Both the position numbers and the translations under genes were made by a program. A stretch of DNA of 26,098 nt from JAYZVT01 sp050248375 (lineage in GTDB: Bacteria; Pseudomonadota; Alphaproteobacteria; Rhizobiales; Methyloligellaceae). The stretch spans positions 1-26,098 of the forward strand of contig JBFWSL010000015.1 in the NCBI GenBank assembly GCA_050248375.1, in the 5' to 3' direction. Of this stretch, positions 1 to 7,552 are shown one piece after another. Below the pieces are notes generated by a model, which was not told where the DNA came from, did no database searches, and saw only the letters and a program-made list of their open reading frames with translations. The first letter of the stretch is position 1, and each line of letters starts with the position of its first letter.

Positions 1-802
1 CCAGTTCCTGCAGGGTGGCGGCGTCCAGCTTCCGCCTGGTGAAGATGCCGGCAATGTTGTCGGTGAGCGCGTTCGAGGTCTTGGAAAGGCCGTCGCGCAG
101 GCGCGAGAACCAGCCTTTCTTCTGCGGTTGCTCTTCTTCCGCCTGCGGTGGCGCGGCGGGCGGCTGTTCCCGCGCCGCGGGCGCGGGCGCAAGAGGTTCG
201 GGAGCGGGCTCGGACACCGGCTCGGGAACGGGAGGTTTCTCCGCGGGCGCCTGCGGCTCGGGAGCGGGTTCCGCAGCGCGAGCCGGTTTCGCGGCGGGCA
301 CAGGCGGGATGTCCGCTTCAGGCGCGGCCCCGGCTTGCGGCTTCGGCTCGGTCCTGGCCTTCGGTTCCGGCTTCGGTGCGGGATCAGGCTCCACCGCCTG
401 CGGCTTCGCCCCGGCGGGCTTGGGGGCAGACTTGGGGGCAGATTTGGGGGCGGCCTTTGGAGCGGGTTTCGGGGCCGGTTTCGGCTTTTCCGCCTTCGGC
501 TTGCCGGTCTTTCCGGCCTTCGGCCTTGCCGCTTTCGCCTTTTCCGCCCCGGGCTGTGCAGGCCTTGTCTCCGCCTTCGGCGGCTTTTCTGCCTTGGGCT
601 TGTCCTTGGGCTTGGCGACGGGCTTGTCTTCGGGCCTGGCCGGTGCTTCCCGCTCGGCTTGAGGTTCCAGCCGCGCCGCAGGGGCTTCGCCGCCCGTCCC
701 GGCCGCCGGAGCCTCGGTAGCTTCGGCCTCGGGCGCGGGTTTGTCGCCGCCGAGCAGGCTGCCCAGCAGGCGCTTGAAGAATCCGGGCTTCTTGTCGCTC
801 AT
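1..802 (-). CDS. ftsY: Signal recognition particle receptor FtsY, N-terminal part (cut by window edge)
   Basis: FtsY is the membrane-associated GTPase receptor that docks SRP-bound ribosomes at the Sec translocon. The visible part starts at the ATG at 802 and runs 267 codons without a stop to the window edge. The first residues (MSDKKPGFFKRLLGSLLGG) form a basic amphipathic segment suited to membrane contact. Residues about 20-227 are low complexity, rich in Pro, Ala, Lys and Glu, like the poorly conserved A domain. From residue 228 comes KKGWFSRLRDGLSKTSNAL, the typical start of the N domain. The GTPase G domain lies outside the window. The start codon overlaps the mtaB stop in ATGA (799-802), so translation is probably coupled. 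The partner GTPase Ffh is encoded at 5980-7494. Identification rests on the N-domain motif and gene order. Confidence 0.88.
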   Translation of the reverse strand, partial: MSDKKPGFFKRLLGSLLGGDKPAPEAEATEAPAAGTGGEAPAARLEPQAEREAPARPEDKPVAKPKDKPKAEKPPKAETRPAQPGAEKAKAARPKAGKTGKPKAEKPKPAPKPAPKAAPKSAPKSAPKPAGAKPQAVEPDPAPKPEPKARTEPKPQAGAAPEADIPPVPAAKPARAAEPAPEPQAPAEKPPVPEPVSEPAPEPLAPAPAAREQPPAAPPQAEEEQPQKKGWFSRLRDGLSKTSNALTDNIAGIFTRRKLDAATLQEL

Positions 803-2052
803 GCTGCGGTGGCCTGCAGGCGCTCGCCGTCATGGCCGGTGAGACGGGCGAGGACGATGCTGCCGGGGTCTCCGGCCGCGCTCATTTCCACCGCGGCGAA
901 CTGCGGCGTGCGGCCGATGCGGCCGGTCTCCATGAGGATCGTGCGCTGCTGGCCGACCTGGCGGGCGAGATGGCCGCGCAGGGCTTCCGCGCCCTTCGCG
1001 CGCAGCCGCGCGGCGCGCTCCCGGATCACCGGGCCGGCGAGCTGGGGCATGCGCGCGGCGGGCGTGCCGGGCCGCGCGGAATAGGGGAACACATGCAGGA
1101 AGCTGAGGCCGCAGTCGTCCACGATGGACAGCGTGGCCCGGAACATCTCCTCGGTCTCGGTGGGGAAGCCGGCGATGAGGTCGGCGCCGAAGGCGATATC
1201 CGGGCGGAGCGCGCGCAAGCTCTCGCAGAAGGCGACGCTGTCGGCGCGGGAGTGGCGGCGCTTCATGCGCTTCAAGATGAGATCGTGGCCGTGCTGCAGC
1301 GACAGGTGCAGATGCGGCATCAGCCGCTCCTCCTCGGCGATGGCGCGCACGAGATCGTCGTCGGCTTCCACGGAATCGATGGAGCTGAGCCTGAGGCGCT
1401 CGAGCTCGGGCACATGGCGCAGGATGGCGCGCACGAGCGAGCCGAGCTTCATCTCGCCCGGCAGGTCGGCCCCCCAGGCGGTCATGTCCACGCCGGTCAG
1501 CACCACCTCGCGGTGGCCGTTCCCGACCAGCCTGCGGATCTGGGCGACCACCTCGCCGGCGGGGACGGAGCGCGACGGGCCGCGGCCGAAGGGGATGACG
1601 CAGAAGGTGCAGCGGTGGTCGCAGCCATTCTGCACCTGCACATAGGCGCGCACCCGGCTGCCCAGCCCTTCGACCATATGGCCGGCGGTCTCGCGCACGG
1701 ACTGGATGTCGTTCACCAGCAGCCGGGAGGCGTTCTCGCCCGCCAGCGCCTGGAAGGTGGCGGCCCGCATCTTTTCCGCGTTGCCAACCACGTGGTCGAC
1801 CTCGGCCATTTCCGCGAAGCGCTGCGGATCGATCTGGGCGGCGCAGCCGGTGACGATGATGCGCGCGGCCGGACGCTCGCGGCGGGCCCTGCGGATGGCC
1901 TGGCGCGCCTGGCGCACGGCCTCGCCCGTCACCGCGCAGGTGTTGACGATGACGGCGTCGGCGAGACCCGCTCCGGCGGCGTGCTCCGCCATAACCTCGC
2001 TTTCGAAGGTATTCAGGCGGCAGCCAAACGTGATGACTTCCGGCTTGTTCAT
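799..2052 (-). CDS. mtaB: tRNA-t6A37 methylthiotransferase MtaB (radical SAM)
   Basis: MtaB converts t6A at position 37 of ANN-decoding tRNAs to ms2t6A, using two [4Fe-4S] clusters. The 417-aa product shows the family layout. An N-terminal UPF0004 domain has cluster cysteines C11 (FGCRLNTFES), C39 (NTCAVT) and C70 (VTGCAAQ). A radical SAM domain has C144, C148 and C151 in GCDHRCTFCVIPFGRG. A short TRAM-like region occupies the last 50 or so residues. The motif FGCRLN with VQNGCDHRCTFC favours MtaB over MiaB or RimO. It lies 59 bases downstream of dapF and overlaps ftsY by 4 bases, a linkage common in alphaproteobacteria. The start ATG lacks a strong Shine-Dalgarno sequence. Confidence 0.93.
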   Translation of the reverse strand: MNKPEVITFGCRLNTFESEVMAEHAAGAGLADAVIVNTCAVTGEAVRQARQAIRRARRERPAARIIVTGCAAQIDPQRFAEMAEVDHVVGNAEKMRAATFQALAGENASRLLVNDIQSVRETAGHMVEGLGSRVRAYVQVQNGCDHRCTFCVIPFGRGPSRSVPAGEVVAQIRRLVGNGHREVVLTGVDMTAWGADLPGEMKLGSLVRAILRHVPELERLRLSSIDSVEADDDLVRAIAEEERLMPHLHLSLQHGHDLILKRMKRRHSRADSVAFCESLRALRPDIAFGADLIAGFPTETEEMFRATLSIVDDCGLSFLHVFPYSARPGTPAARMPQLAGPVIRERAARLRAKGAEALRGHLARQVGQQRTILMETGRIGRTPQFAAVEMSAAGDPGSIVLARLTGHDGERLQATAA

Positions 2053-2111
2053 GCGGGGCTTCTAGCACGGGGCGGCCCGTGGACAAAACAGCTCGTGGTC
2101 GGCCCCCGGGC

Positions 2112-2984
2112 TCAGCCGACGGGGTCCGCGCCCAGGAGGGCGGGATCGAGCTCGGCCTCGTAGTCGAGCTGGGCCGGGCCGGTCATGAGGATATGGTTAT
2201 CGTCCCGCCAGAGAATGCGCAGGGGGCCGCCGGGAAGGGTAACGGTCACGTCGCGGCCGGTGAGCTTCTTGCGGGCGGCGGCGACGGCGGCGGCGCAGGC
2301 GGCGGTGCCGCAGGCCCGCGTGAGCCCCGCCCCGCGCTCCCATACCTTGAGGGTGATGGCGCCGGGCGCCGTCACTTGGGCGAGCGAGATGTTGGCGCGC
2401 TCGGGAAACAGGGGATGGTGCTCCAGGATCGGGCCGATACGGGCGAGATCGTGGGCCGCCACGTCGCCGACCCAGAAGATGCAATGGGGATTGCCGACAT
2501 TGACCACGCTGGGCGTGTGCAGCACCGGGGCGTCGATGGGGCCCACCTGCAACTCGATACCGGTGGTGTCGTGAAACTCCTCGGCCAGCGGGATCTGGTC
2601 CCAGCGGAAGCGAGGCTCGCCCATGTCGATGGTCACGGTGCCGTCGCCGTGAACCTGCGCCCCGAGCACCGCGGGCGCCGTCTCGATGGTGACCCGGGAC
2701 CGTCCGGTCTCCGCGGCCAGAAGTTGGGCGATGCAGCGCGCGGCGTTGCCGCAGGCCTCCACCTCGCCGCCGTCGGAATTGTAGATGCGCATACAGGCGT
2801 CGGCGCCTTCCGGCGAAGGCTCCAGCACGATGAGCTGGTCGCAGCCGACGCCGCGCTCGCGGTCGGCGATCCGGCGCACCTGGGCCTCGCTCGGCCGGAA
2901 CGGCGCGGCGCGGCCGTCCAGAACGACGAAATCGTTGCCGAGGCCGTTCATCTTGCGGAATGTCATGGGCCGTGCCGTGTTCAT
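2112..2984 (-). CDS. dapF: Diaminopimelate epimerase DapF
   Basis: DapF is a PLP-independent epimerase converting LL- to meso-diaminopimelate for lysine and peptidoglycan synthesis. The 290-aa product contains the N-terminal signature FRKMNGLGNDFVVLD (residues 9-23). The two catalytic cysteines are C78 in EACGNAARC and C225 in TRACGTAACA. The substrate-binding stretch VNVGNPHCIF (162-170) is also present. Length is normal for the family. Two starts are possible: the ATG at 2984 or the one at 2966 (MTFRKMNGLG). The upstream promoter places the transcription start close to 2984, so a leaderless or nearly leaderless mRNA is possible. It is the first gene of the minus-strand block dapF-mtaB-ftsY. 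Confidence 0.95.
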   Translation of the reverse strand: MNTARPMTFRKMNGLGNDFVVLDGRAAPFRPSEAQVRRIADRERGVGCDQLIVLEPSPEGADACMRIYNSDGGEVEACGNAARCIAQLLAAETGRSRVTIETAPAVLGAQVHGDGTVTIDMGEPRFRWDQIPLAEEFHDTTGIELQVGPIDAPVLHTPSVVNVGNPHCIFWVGDVAAHDLARIGPILEHHPLFPERANISLAQVTAPGAITLKVWERGAGLTRACGTAACAAAVAAARKKLTGRDVTVTLPGGPLRILWRDDNHILMTGPAQLDYEAELDPALLGADPVG

Positions 2985-2990
2985 TGCCTC

Positions 2991-3019
2991 TGTATAGGTA
3001 TGGGACTGCCCGGCTTCAA
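2991..3019 (-). promoter_or_regulatory. Candidate sigma-70-type promoter for dapF
   Basis: On the minus strand, TTGAAG (3019-3014) is followed after exactly 17 bases by TATACA (2996-2991), close to the TTGACA and TATAAT consensus. The -10 box ends 6 bases before the ATG at 2984. Transcription would begin at or within the start codon, implying a leaderless message or use of the ATG at 2966. Confidence 0.5.
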
Positions 3020-3072
3020 CTGGACTCGAGGAGCCTTATGCTTACCCTTGGCGCCGTGAGCGGGAAGAGCCG

Positions 3073-4797
3073 ATGATCCGATTCAAACGCCTGTTCGGGC
3101 CGCAGACGGCGGCGGCGAAGCCGAAATTCGCCCGGATGCGGGAAATTTTCGAGGCCGCCTTCGCGGGCAAGAACTATCCCTTCGACCAGATCGTGGAGAT
3201 GGTGGCCAACCCGGCCGATCTCGACTTCGAGCCGGTGCTGCTCATCGCGGAGGACCAGAAGGGGGAGGTGCTCGGCCTCTCGGTCACCTTCTTCCTGCCG
3301 GAGCTGCGCTTCGGCTATCTGCAATATATCGCCTCCGACCCCCGCAAGCCCCGGCGCGGCATCGGCGGAGCCCTGTACGAAGCGCTGCGCGAACTGCTGG
3401 TGCAGAAGGGCGCGCGCGGCCTGTTCCTCGACCTGCCGCCGACCGAGGCGCACAAGGTCGGCGACCCGCGCCAGGCGGCGGCCAATCGCAGGCGGCTGCG
3501 CTTCTACGAGAGCTTCGGGGCCCGCCTCGTCGCCGACACGGAATGGGACGTGACTCCCAATCCGCGCAACAACTACCAGCTCACCTCGCTGGTGTTCGAT
3601 CCGCTCGGACGGGCGCCGCACCTTTCGCGGGCCGACGCGCGGGCCTTCGTGCGCCGCATCCTGGTGGCGCAGTACCATTTCGCCCCCGGCGATCCCTTCG
3701 TGCAGCGCATCGTGCGCTCCTTCAGGGCGGAGCCGGTGGTGCTGCGCATGCCGGCAAGCCGGGCTCCGTCGTCGCCGGCGGTGACGGGGCGGCGGCTGGC
3801 GCCGCTGAAGCTGCTGGTGTCGGAGCGGCACGAGCTGCATCACCTGCGCGAAAAGGGCTACGAGGAAAGGCCGGCGCGCGTCGGCGCCATCCTGCGCGGG
3901 CTGGAGACGCTGCCGCTGCAGCGGCTGAGGACCCGCCGGCATCCCGAGAGCCAAATCGCGGAGGTGCACAACGGACGGCTGATCGGGTTTCTCAAGCGCG
4001 CCTCGCGGGAACTGGAGCCCGGCGCCATCCTCTATGCGGAGGTGTTTCCGCCGCGCCACCGCGACCGGCTGCCGGTGTCCCTGGCGGAGCAGGCCGGCTA
4101 TTTCGCCGCCGATACCTTCTCGCCGGTGACCATGAACACCTGGGCGGCGTCGAAGGACGCGGTGGACTGCGCCCTGACCGGCGCGCGCGAGATCCTCGGC
4201 GGCGAGCAGATGGCCTACGCCCTGTGCCGTCCGCCCGGGCATCACGCGGAACGGGACCTGTATTGCGGCTACTGCTTTCTGAACAACTCGGCCATCGCCG
4301 CGAACGCGCTCAGCAAGCACGGGCGCGCGGCGCTGCTCGACATCGACTTCCACCACGGCAACGGGGCGCAGGACATCTTCTACGCGCGCGACGACGTGCT
4401 GACCGTCTCGGTGCATGGCGATCCGCGCCATGCCTATCCGAATTTCGCCGGCTTCGCGGACGAGCGCGGCACGGGCAGGGGCGAGGGCTTCAACGTCAAC
4501 CTGCCGCTGCCGCCCGGCACCGAGGACGCCGGCTTCCTGCGGGCGCTGGACAAGGCGCTCGGCCACATCCGCGGCTACGCGCCGCAGACGCTGGTGGTGT
4601 CGCTCGGCTTCGACTTCATGCGCGGCGACCCGTCGGGGAATTTCGTCGTCGGCGCGGCGGCGGTGCGGCAGGCGGGCGAGCGCATCGGCGCGCTGCGGCT
4701 GCCGACGCTGGTGGTGCAGGAGGGCGGCTATTCCCTGCGCAACCTCAGGGTCGGGGCGCATGCCTTCTTCTCCGGGCTCTCCCGGAACTGGTATTGA
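3073..4797 (+). CDS. Fusion protein: GNAT-like N-acetyltransferase + class II HDAC / acetylpolyamine amidohydrolase
   Basis: This 574-aa protein joins two opposing activities. Residues about 1-190 resemble a GNAT acetyltransferase: a beta strand GYLQYIASDP is followed by the acetyl-CoA loop RRGIGGALYEAL (94-105) and a late FYESFGARL strand. After a linker of about 45 residues, residues about 240-574 form an arginase-fold zinc deacetylase. Visible active-site parts are the His dyad H390-H391 (RPPGHHAE), zinc ligands D425 and H427 (DIDFHHGNG) and D514 (GFDFMRGDPSG), and the transition-state Tyr Y553 (EGGYS). VHGDPRHAYPNFAGFADE and NLPLPPGT favour the acetylpolyamine amidohydrolase branch. All key deacetylase residues are present. 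The substrate, perhaps an acetylated polyamine or lysine, is unknown. It diverges from dapF, and the methyltransferase gene follows after 8 bases. Confidence 0.87.
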   Translation: MIRFKRLFGPQTAAAKPKFARMREIFEAAFAGKNYPFDQIVEMVANPADLDFEPVLLIAEDQKGEVLGLSVTFFLPELRFGYLQYIASDPRKPRRGIGGALYEALRELLVQKGARGLFLDLPPTEAHKVGDPRQAAANRRRLRFYESFGARLVADTEWDVTPNPRNNYQLTSLVFDPLGRAPHLSRADARAFVRRILVAQYHFAPGDPFVQRIVRSFRAEPVVLRMPASRAPSSPAVTGRRLAPLKLLVSERHELHHLREKGYEERPARVGAILRGLETLPLQRLRTRRHPESQIAEVHNGRLIGFLKRASRELEPGAILYAEVFPPRHRDRLPVSLAEQAGYFAADTFSPVTMNTWAASKDAVDCALTGAREILGGEQMAYALCRPPGHHAERDLYCGYCFLNNSAIAANALSKHGRAALLDIDFHHGNGAQDIFYARDDVLTVSVHGDPRHAYPNFAGFADERGTGRGEGFNVNLPLPPGTEDAGFLRALDKALGHIRGYAPQTLVVSLGFDFMRGDPSGNFVVGAAAVRQAGERIGALRLPTLVVQEGGYSLRNLRVGAHAFFSGLSRNWY

Positions 4798-4805
4798 GGC
4801 CGGCA

Positions 4806-5375
4806 ATGGCGGAACGGGAACAGGACGCGATGCCGGAACCGTCGCCCTGGGTGGCGCGGTTCCTGCCGGGCGTGAAGCGCGGCGGCCATGTGCTCGACGT
4901 GGCCTGCGGACGCGGGCGGCATCTGAAGCTGGCGCTCGGCCAGGGTTACCGGGTCACCGGCATCGACAGGGACGTCTCGCGCGCCGCGCCGCTGGCGGAG
5001 GATCCCGCGCTCACCCTGATCGAGGCGGACCTCGAGACCGGCGGCGCCATGCCTGTCGGGGACGAGCGTTTCGACGGCGTGGTGGTGACCTTCTACCTGT
5101 GGCGGCCGATCCTGCCGCGGATCGTGGCCGCCGTGGCCGAGGACGGGCTGCTGATCTACGAGACCTTCGCGCTCGGACAGGAGCGCCGGGGACATCCGAG
5201 CAACCCGGATTTCCTGCTGCGGCCCAACGAACTGATCGAGGCGGCGACGCCCCGGCTCACGGTGATCGCCTACGAGCAGGGCCTGACCCGCGACGGCAGG
5301 CCGAAGCTGGTGCAGCGCATCGCCGCCTGCGGGCCCGGGCACCCGTGGGCCGGGGCCGCGCCGCTGGCGTTGTGA
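4806..5375 (+). CDS. Class I SAM-dependent methyltransferase
   Basis: The 189-aa product has a Rossmann-fold methyltransferase pattern. Motif I is VLDVACGRGRHLKLAL, followed by the acidic residue ending strand 2 (VTGIDRD). Motif II lies around LIEADLE, and motif IV/post I around FDGVVVTFYLWRPILP. A late strand reads GLLIYETFALGQE. The general pattern resembles the TehB-like and other small-molecule methyltransferases; the substrate cannot be told. The start at 4806 is chosen because GAGG at 4796-4799, overlapping the stop of the previous gene, is well spaced from it; a second in-frame ATG lies at 4830. The gap of 8 bases suggests co-transcription with the acetyltransferase-deacetylase gene. 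Confidence 0.8.
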   Translation: MAEREQDAMPEPSPWVARFLPGVKRGGHVLDVACGRGRHLKLALGQGYRVTGIDRDVSRAAPLAEDPALTLIEADLETGGAMPVGDERFDGVVVTFYLWRPILPRIVAAVAEDGLLIYETFALGQERRGHPSNPDFLLRPNELIEAATPRLTVIAYEQGLTRDGRPKLVQRIAACGPGHPWAGAAPLAL

Positions 5376-5441
5376 CCGGGTGGTCGTGCTATCATATGTA
5401 TTGCATGCGCGACGGGGCGCTACCTGGACTGTGATCGGACC

Positions 5442-5741
5442 ATGAAGATTACCAGCATGATTTCCGGCCTGGCGCTCGCGGCGGCGATCGGCGCGGGCCT
5501 CCCGGCTTCCGCTCCGGCCGCGCCGCGGGGCGCTGAATACGGCCGCGTCACCGCCTTCAGCCATTACGGGAACGGCAGCGTGACCGGCGCCGTGCGCAAG
5601 TCCCGCTGGGGCTATGAAGTGCAGTCGCCCAAGGGGAGCTGGCTCGATTGCGAAGGCGACTGCCGGGAGACCCTTCGCAAATGGGCGCTCGATTTCTGGG
5701 AGACCAGGAACGAGGATTCTCCCGGCCGCGACCGCGACTGA
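5442..5741 (+). CDS. Small secreted protein of unknown function
   Basis: The 99-aa product begins with a likely Sec signal peptide: MKI, a hydrophobic core over residues 6-20, and an Ala/Pro-rich cleavage region ending near residue 27. The mature part is about 72 residues, with GRVTAFSHYGNGSVTGAVR and a WLDCEGDCRETLRKWALDFW segment. C70 and C74 could form a disulfide or bind a metal. Small exported proteins with this WxxCxxxCxxTLR...DFW pattern are familiar in alphaproteobacteria, but I know of no assigned function. It starts 66 bases after the methyltransferase gene and may have its own weak promoter (TATCAT and TATGTA-like boxes near 5390-5400). Confidence 0.72.
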   Translation: MKITSMISGLALAAAIGAGLPASAPAAPRGAEYGRVTAFSHYGNGSVTGAVRKSRWGYEVQSPKGSWLDCEGDCRETLRKWALDFWETRNEDSPGRDRD

Positions 5742-5801
5742 ACGGCCCGCCGCGGCTCGCTCCCGCGTTCGGGCAGGGCGTTAACCGGGCTCTGGGGGCA
5801 G

Positions 5802-5830
5802 TTGACTTTCGCCGTCCCGTGAAGGACATT
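5802..5830 (+). promoter_or_regulatory. Candidate promoter of the ffh-rpsP-rimM-trmD operon
   Basis: TTGACT (5802-5807) is followed after 17 bases by GACATT (5825-5830). The -35 box is strong and the -10 box weak, a common pattern in alphaproteobacteria. Transcription would start near 5837, leaving a leader of about 140 bases before the ffh start at 5980. Confidence 0.4.
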
Positions 5831-5873
5831 CCGCCCGGAAATTCAGGCAGGCTTGAATTGTTCGAGCCGCCGC

Positions 5874-5959
5874 CCTGCACATGGACGCGCATGACGCGCC
5901 GGGAGGCAGGGGGGCCAACACCCGCCGGCGATGTTCGTCCGCGGGTGCGCTTTTGCTTT
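5874..5959 (+). promoter_or_regulatory. Structured leader upstream of ffh: two hairpins and a T-rich tail
   Basis: CCCTGC (5874-5879) can pair with GCAGGG (5906-5911), enclosing a smaller GCGC/GCGC hairpin. Directly after, CACCCGC (5919-5925) pairs with GCGGGTG (5941-5947), with a second inner stem GCGA/TCGT. The T-rich run TTTTGCTTT (5951-5959) follows. The last part has the form of an intrinsic terminator or attenuator placed 20 bases before the ffh start. The usual SRP RNA tetraloop region was not found here, so it is not an obvious 4.5S RNA. Confidence 0.45.
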
Positions 5960-5979
5960 GGGACAACGGTCAAGAACCC

Positions 5980-7494
5980 ATGTTCGAGACGCTATCGGAA
6001 CGCCTCTCAGGCATCTTCGACACGCTGACGCGGCGCGGTTCGCTCAGCGAGGCGGACGTGTCGGCGGCCATGCGGGAGGTGCGCCGGGCGCTGCTCGAGG
6101 CCGACGTGGCGCTCGACGTGGTGAAGGACTTCACCGGGCGCGTCCAGGAAAAGGCGGTCGGCAAGGAAGTGCTGCGCTCGATCACGCCGGGCCAGCAGGT
6201 GGTCAAGATCGTCCATGACGAACTGGTCGCGGTACTTGGCGACAGCGAGGGCGGCATCGACCTGAAGGCCGCCGCGCCGGTGCCGGTGATGCTGGTCGGC
6301 CTGCAGGGTTCGGGCAAGACGACCACCTGCGCCAAGATCGCCAGGCGGCTTTCGCAGAAAGAGAAGCGCAAGGTGCTGATGGCCTCGCTCGACACGCGCA
6401 GGCCCGCCGCGCAGGAGCAGTTGCGCGTGCTCGGCGAGCAGGTGGGCGTGGATACGCTGCCTGTCGTGGAGGGCCAGGACCCGCCCGGCATCGCCCGGCG
6501 CGCCATGAAGGCGGCGAAGCTCGGCGGCTACGACGTGGTCATGCTGGATACCGCCGGCCGCCTGCATATCGACGAGGCGCTGATGGCGGAGACGGCGGAG
6601 ATCCGCGACATCTCCGAGCCGCACGAGACGCTGCTGGTGGCCGACGCGCTGACCGGCCAGGACGCGGTCAACCTGGCGCGCTCCTTCGACGAGCGCATCG
6701 GCATCACCGGCATCGTGCTCACCCGCGCCGACGGCGACGGCCGCGGCGGCGCGGCCCTGTCCATGCGCGCGGTGACCGGCAAGCCGATCAAGCTGATCGG
6801 CACGGGCGAGAAGATCGACGCGCTGGAGGACTTCCATCCCGACCGCATCGCCAACCGCATCCTCGGCATGGGCGACGTGGTCTCCCTGGTGGAGAAGGCG
6901 GCGGAGACGCTCGACGCCAGGGAAGCCGAGAAGATCGCGCAGAAGATGCGCAAGGGCGCCTTCGACCTGGAGGACCTGAACGCGCAGCTCGACCAGATGA
7001 AGAAGCTCGGCGGCATGTCCGGCGTGCTCGGCATGCTGCCCGGCATCGGCAAGATGAAGAAGCAGCTCGAGGGCGCCAATCTCGACGAGACGGTCATCAA
7101 GCGCCAGCAGGCGATGATCCACTCCATGACCCGCAAGGAGCGGCGCAACCCGAAGCTGCTCAACGCCTCGCGCAAGAAGCGCGTCGCGGCGGGCTCGGGC
7201 ACCACCGTCCAGGACCTCAACAAGCTGATCAAGATGCACCGGCAGATGGCCGACATGATGAAGCGCATGGGCAAGGGCAAGGGCCTGCTCGGCTCGCTTT
7301 TCGGCGGAGGCGGCGCGCCGCCTCCCGACATGCCGCCCGGCGGCATGCCCGGCCTGCCTCCGGGGGGACTGCCCGGTGGCCTTCCGGGAGGATTGCCCGG
7401 CGGTCTGCCCGGGCTTGGCGGCGGCGGATTGCCGCCCGGCTTTCCCGGACTTCCGGGCCTCCCCTCCGGCAAGGGGAAGGGCAAGAAGAGATGA
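5980..7494 (+). CDS. ffh: Signal recognition particle GTPase Ffh
   Basis: Ffh binds 4.5S RNA and signal sequences and docks with FtsY. The 504-aa product shows the N domain (FETLSERLSGIFDTLTRRGSL), the P-loop GLQGSGKTTT (107-116), DTRRPAAQEQL, DTAGRL, the guanine-specificity motif TRADGDGRGG, and GTGEKIDALEDFHP. The Met-rich M domain follows (GGMSGVLGMLPGIGKMKKQ). The last 60 or so residues (coded about 7306-7491) are a Pro/Gly/Leu-rich tail with repeated LPGG units, ending in a basic GKGKGKKR. Such a tail is variable between species. The start at 5980 gives the canonical N terminus; an upstream in-frame ATG at 5881 would translate the leader hairpins. rpsP follows 58 bases downstream. Confidence 0.96.
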   Translation: MFETLSERLSGIFDTLTRRGSLSEADVSAAMREVRRALLEADVALDVVKDFTGRVQEKAVGKEVLRSITPGQQVVKIVHDELVAVLGDSEGGIDLKAAAPVPVMLVGLQGSGKTTTCAKIARRLSQKEKRKVLMASLDTRRPAAQEQLRVLGEQVGVDTLPVVEGQDPPGIARRAMKAAKLGGYDVVMLDTAGRLHIDEALMAETAEIRDISEPHETLLVADALTGQDAVNLARSFDERIGITGIVLTRADGDGRGGAALSMRAVTGKPIKLIGTGEKIDALEDFHPDRIANRILGMGDVVSLVEKAAETLDAREAEKIAQKMRKGAFDLEDLNAQLDQMKKLGGMSGVLGMLPGIGKMKKQLEGANLDETVIKRQQAMIHSMTRKERRNPKLLNASRKKRVAAGSGTTVQDLNKLIKMHRQMADMMKRMGKGKGLLGSLFGGGGAPPPDMPPGGMPGLPPGGLPGGLPGGLPGGLPGLGGGGLPPGFPGLPGLPSGKGKGKKR

Positions 7495-7552
7495 TTTTTC
7501 GAACGATTGAACAACCGGCAACCGAACGCTGAAAGAGACGAGGAACACCGAT

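Noticed and set aside
3016..4806. A 596-codon minus-strand open frame opposite the acetyltransferase-deacetylase gene
   Set aside because: The plus strand holds all catalytic motifs; the opposite product is His/Arg-rich and typical of an antisense frame in GC-rich DNA.
5881..5979. An N-terminal extension of Ffh from the in-frame ATG at 5881
   Set aside because: It would translate the leader hairpins, and FETLSERLSGIFD at 5980 is the conserved family start.
5742..5979. A 4.5S SRP RNA gene upstream of ffh
   Set aside because: The conserved apical region of SRP RNA is not visible; the stems fit a leader or attenuator better.
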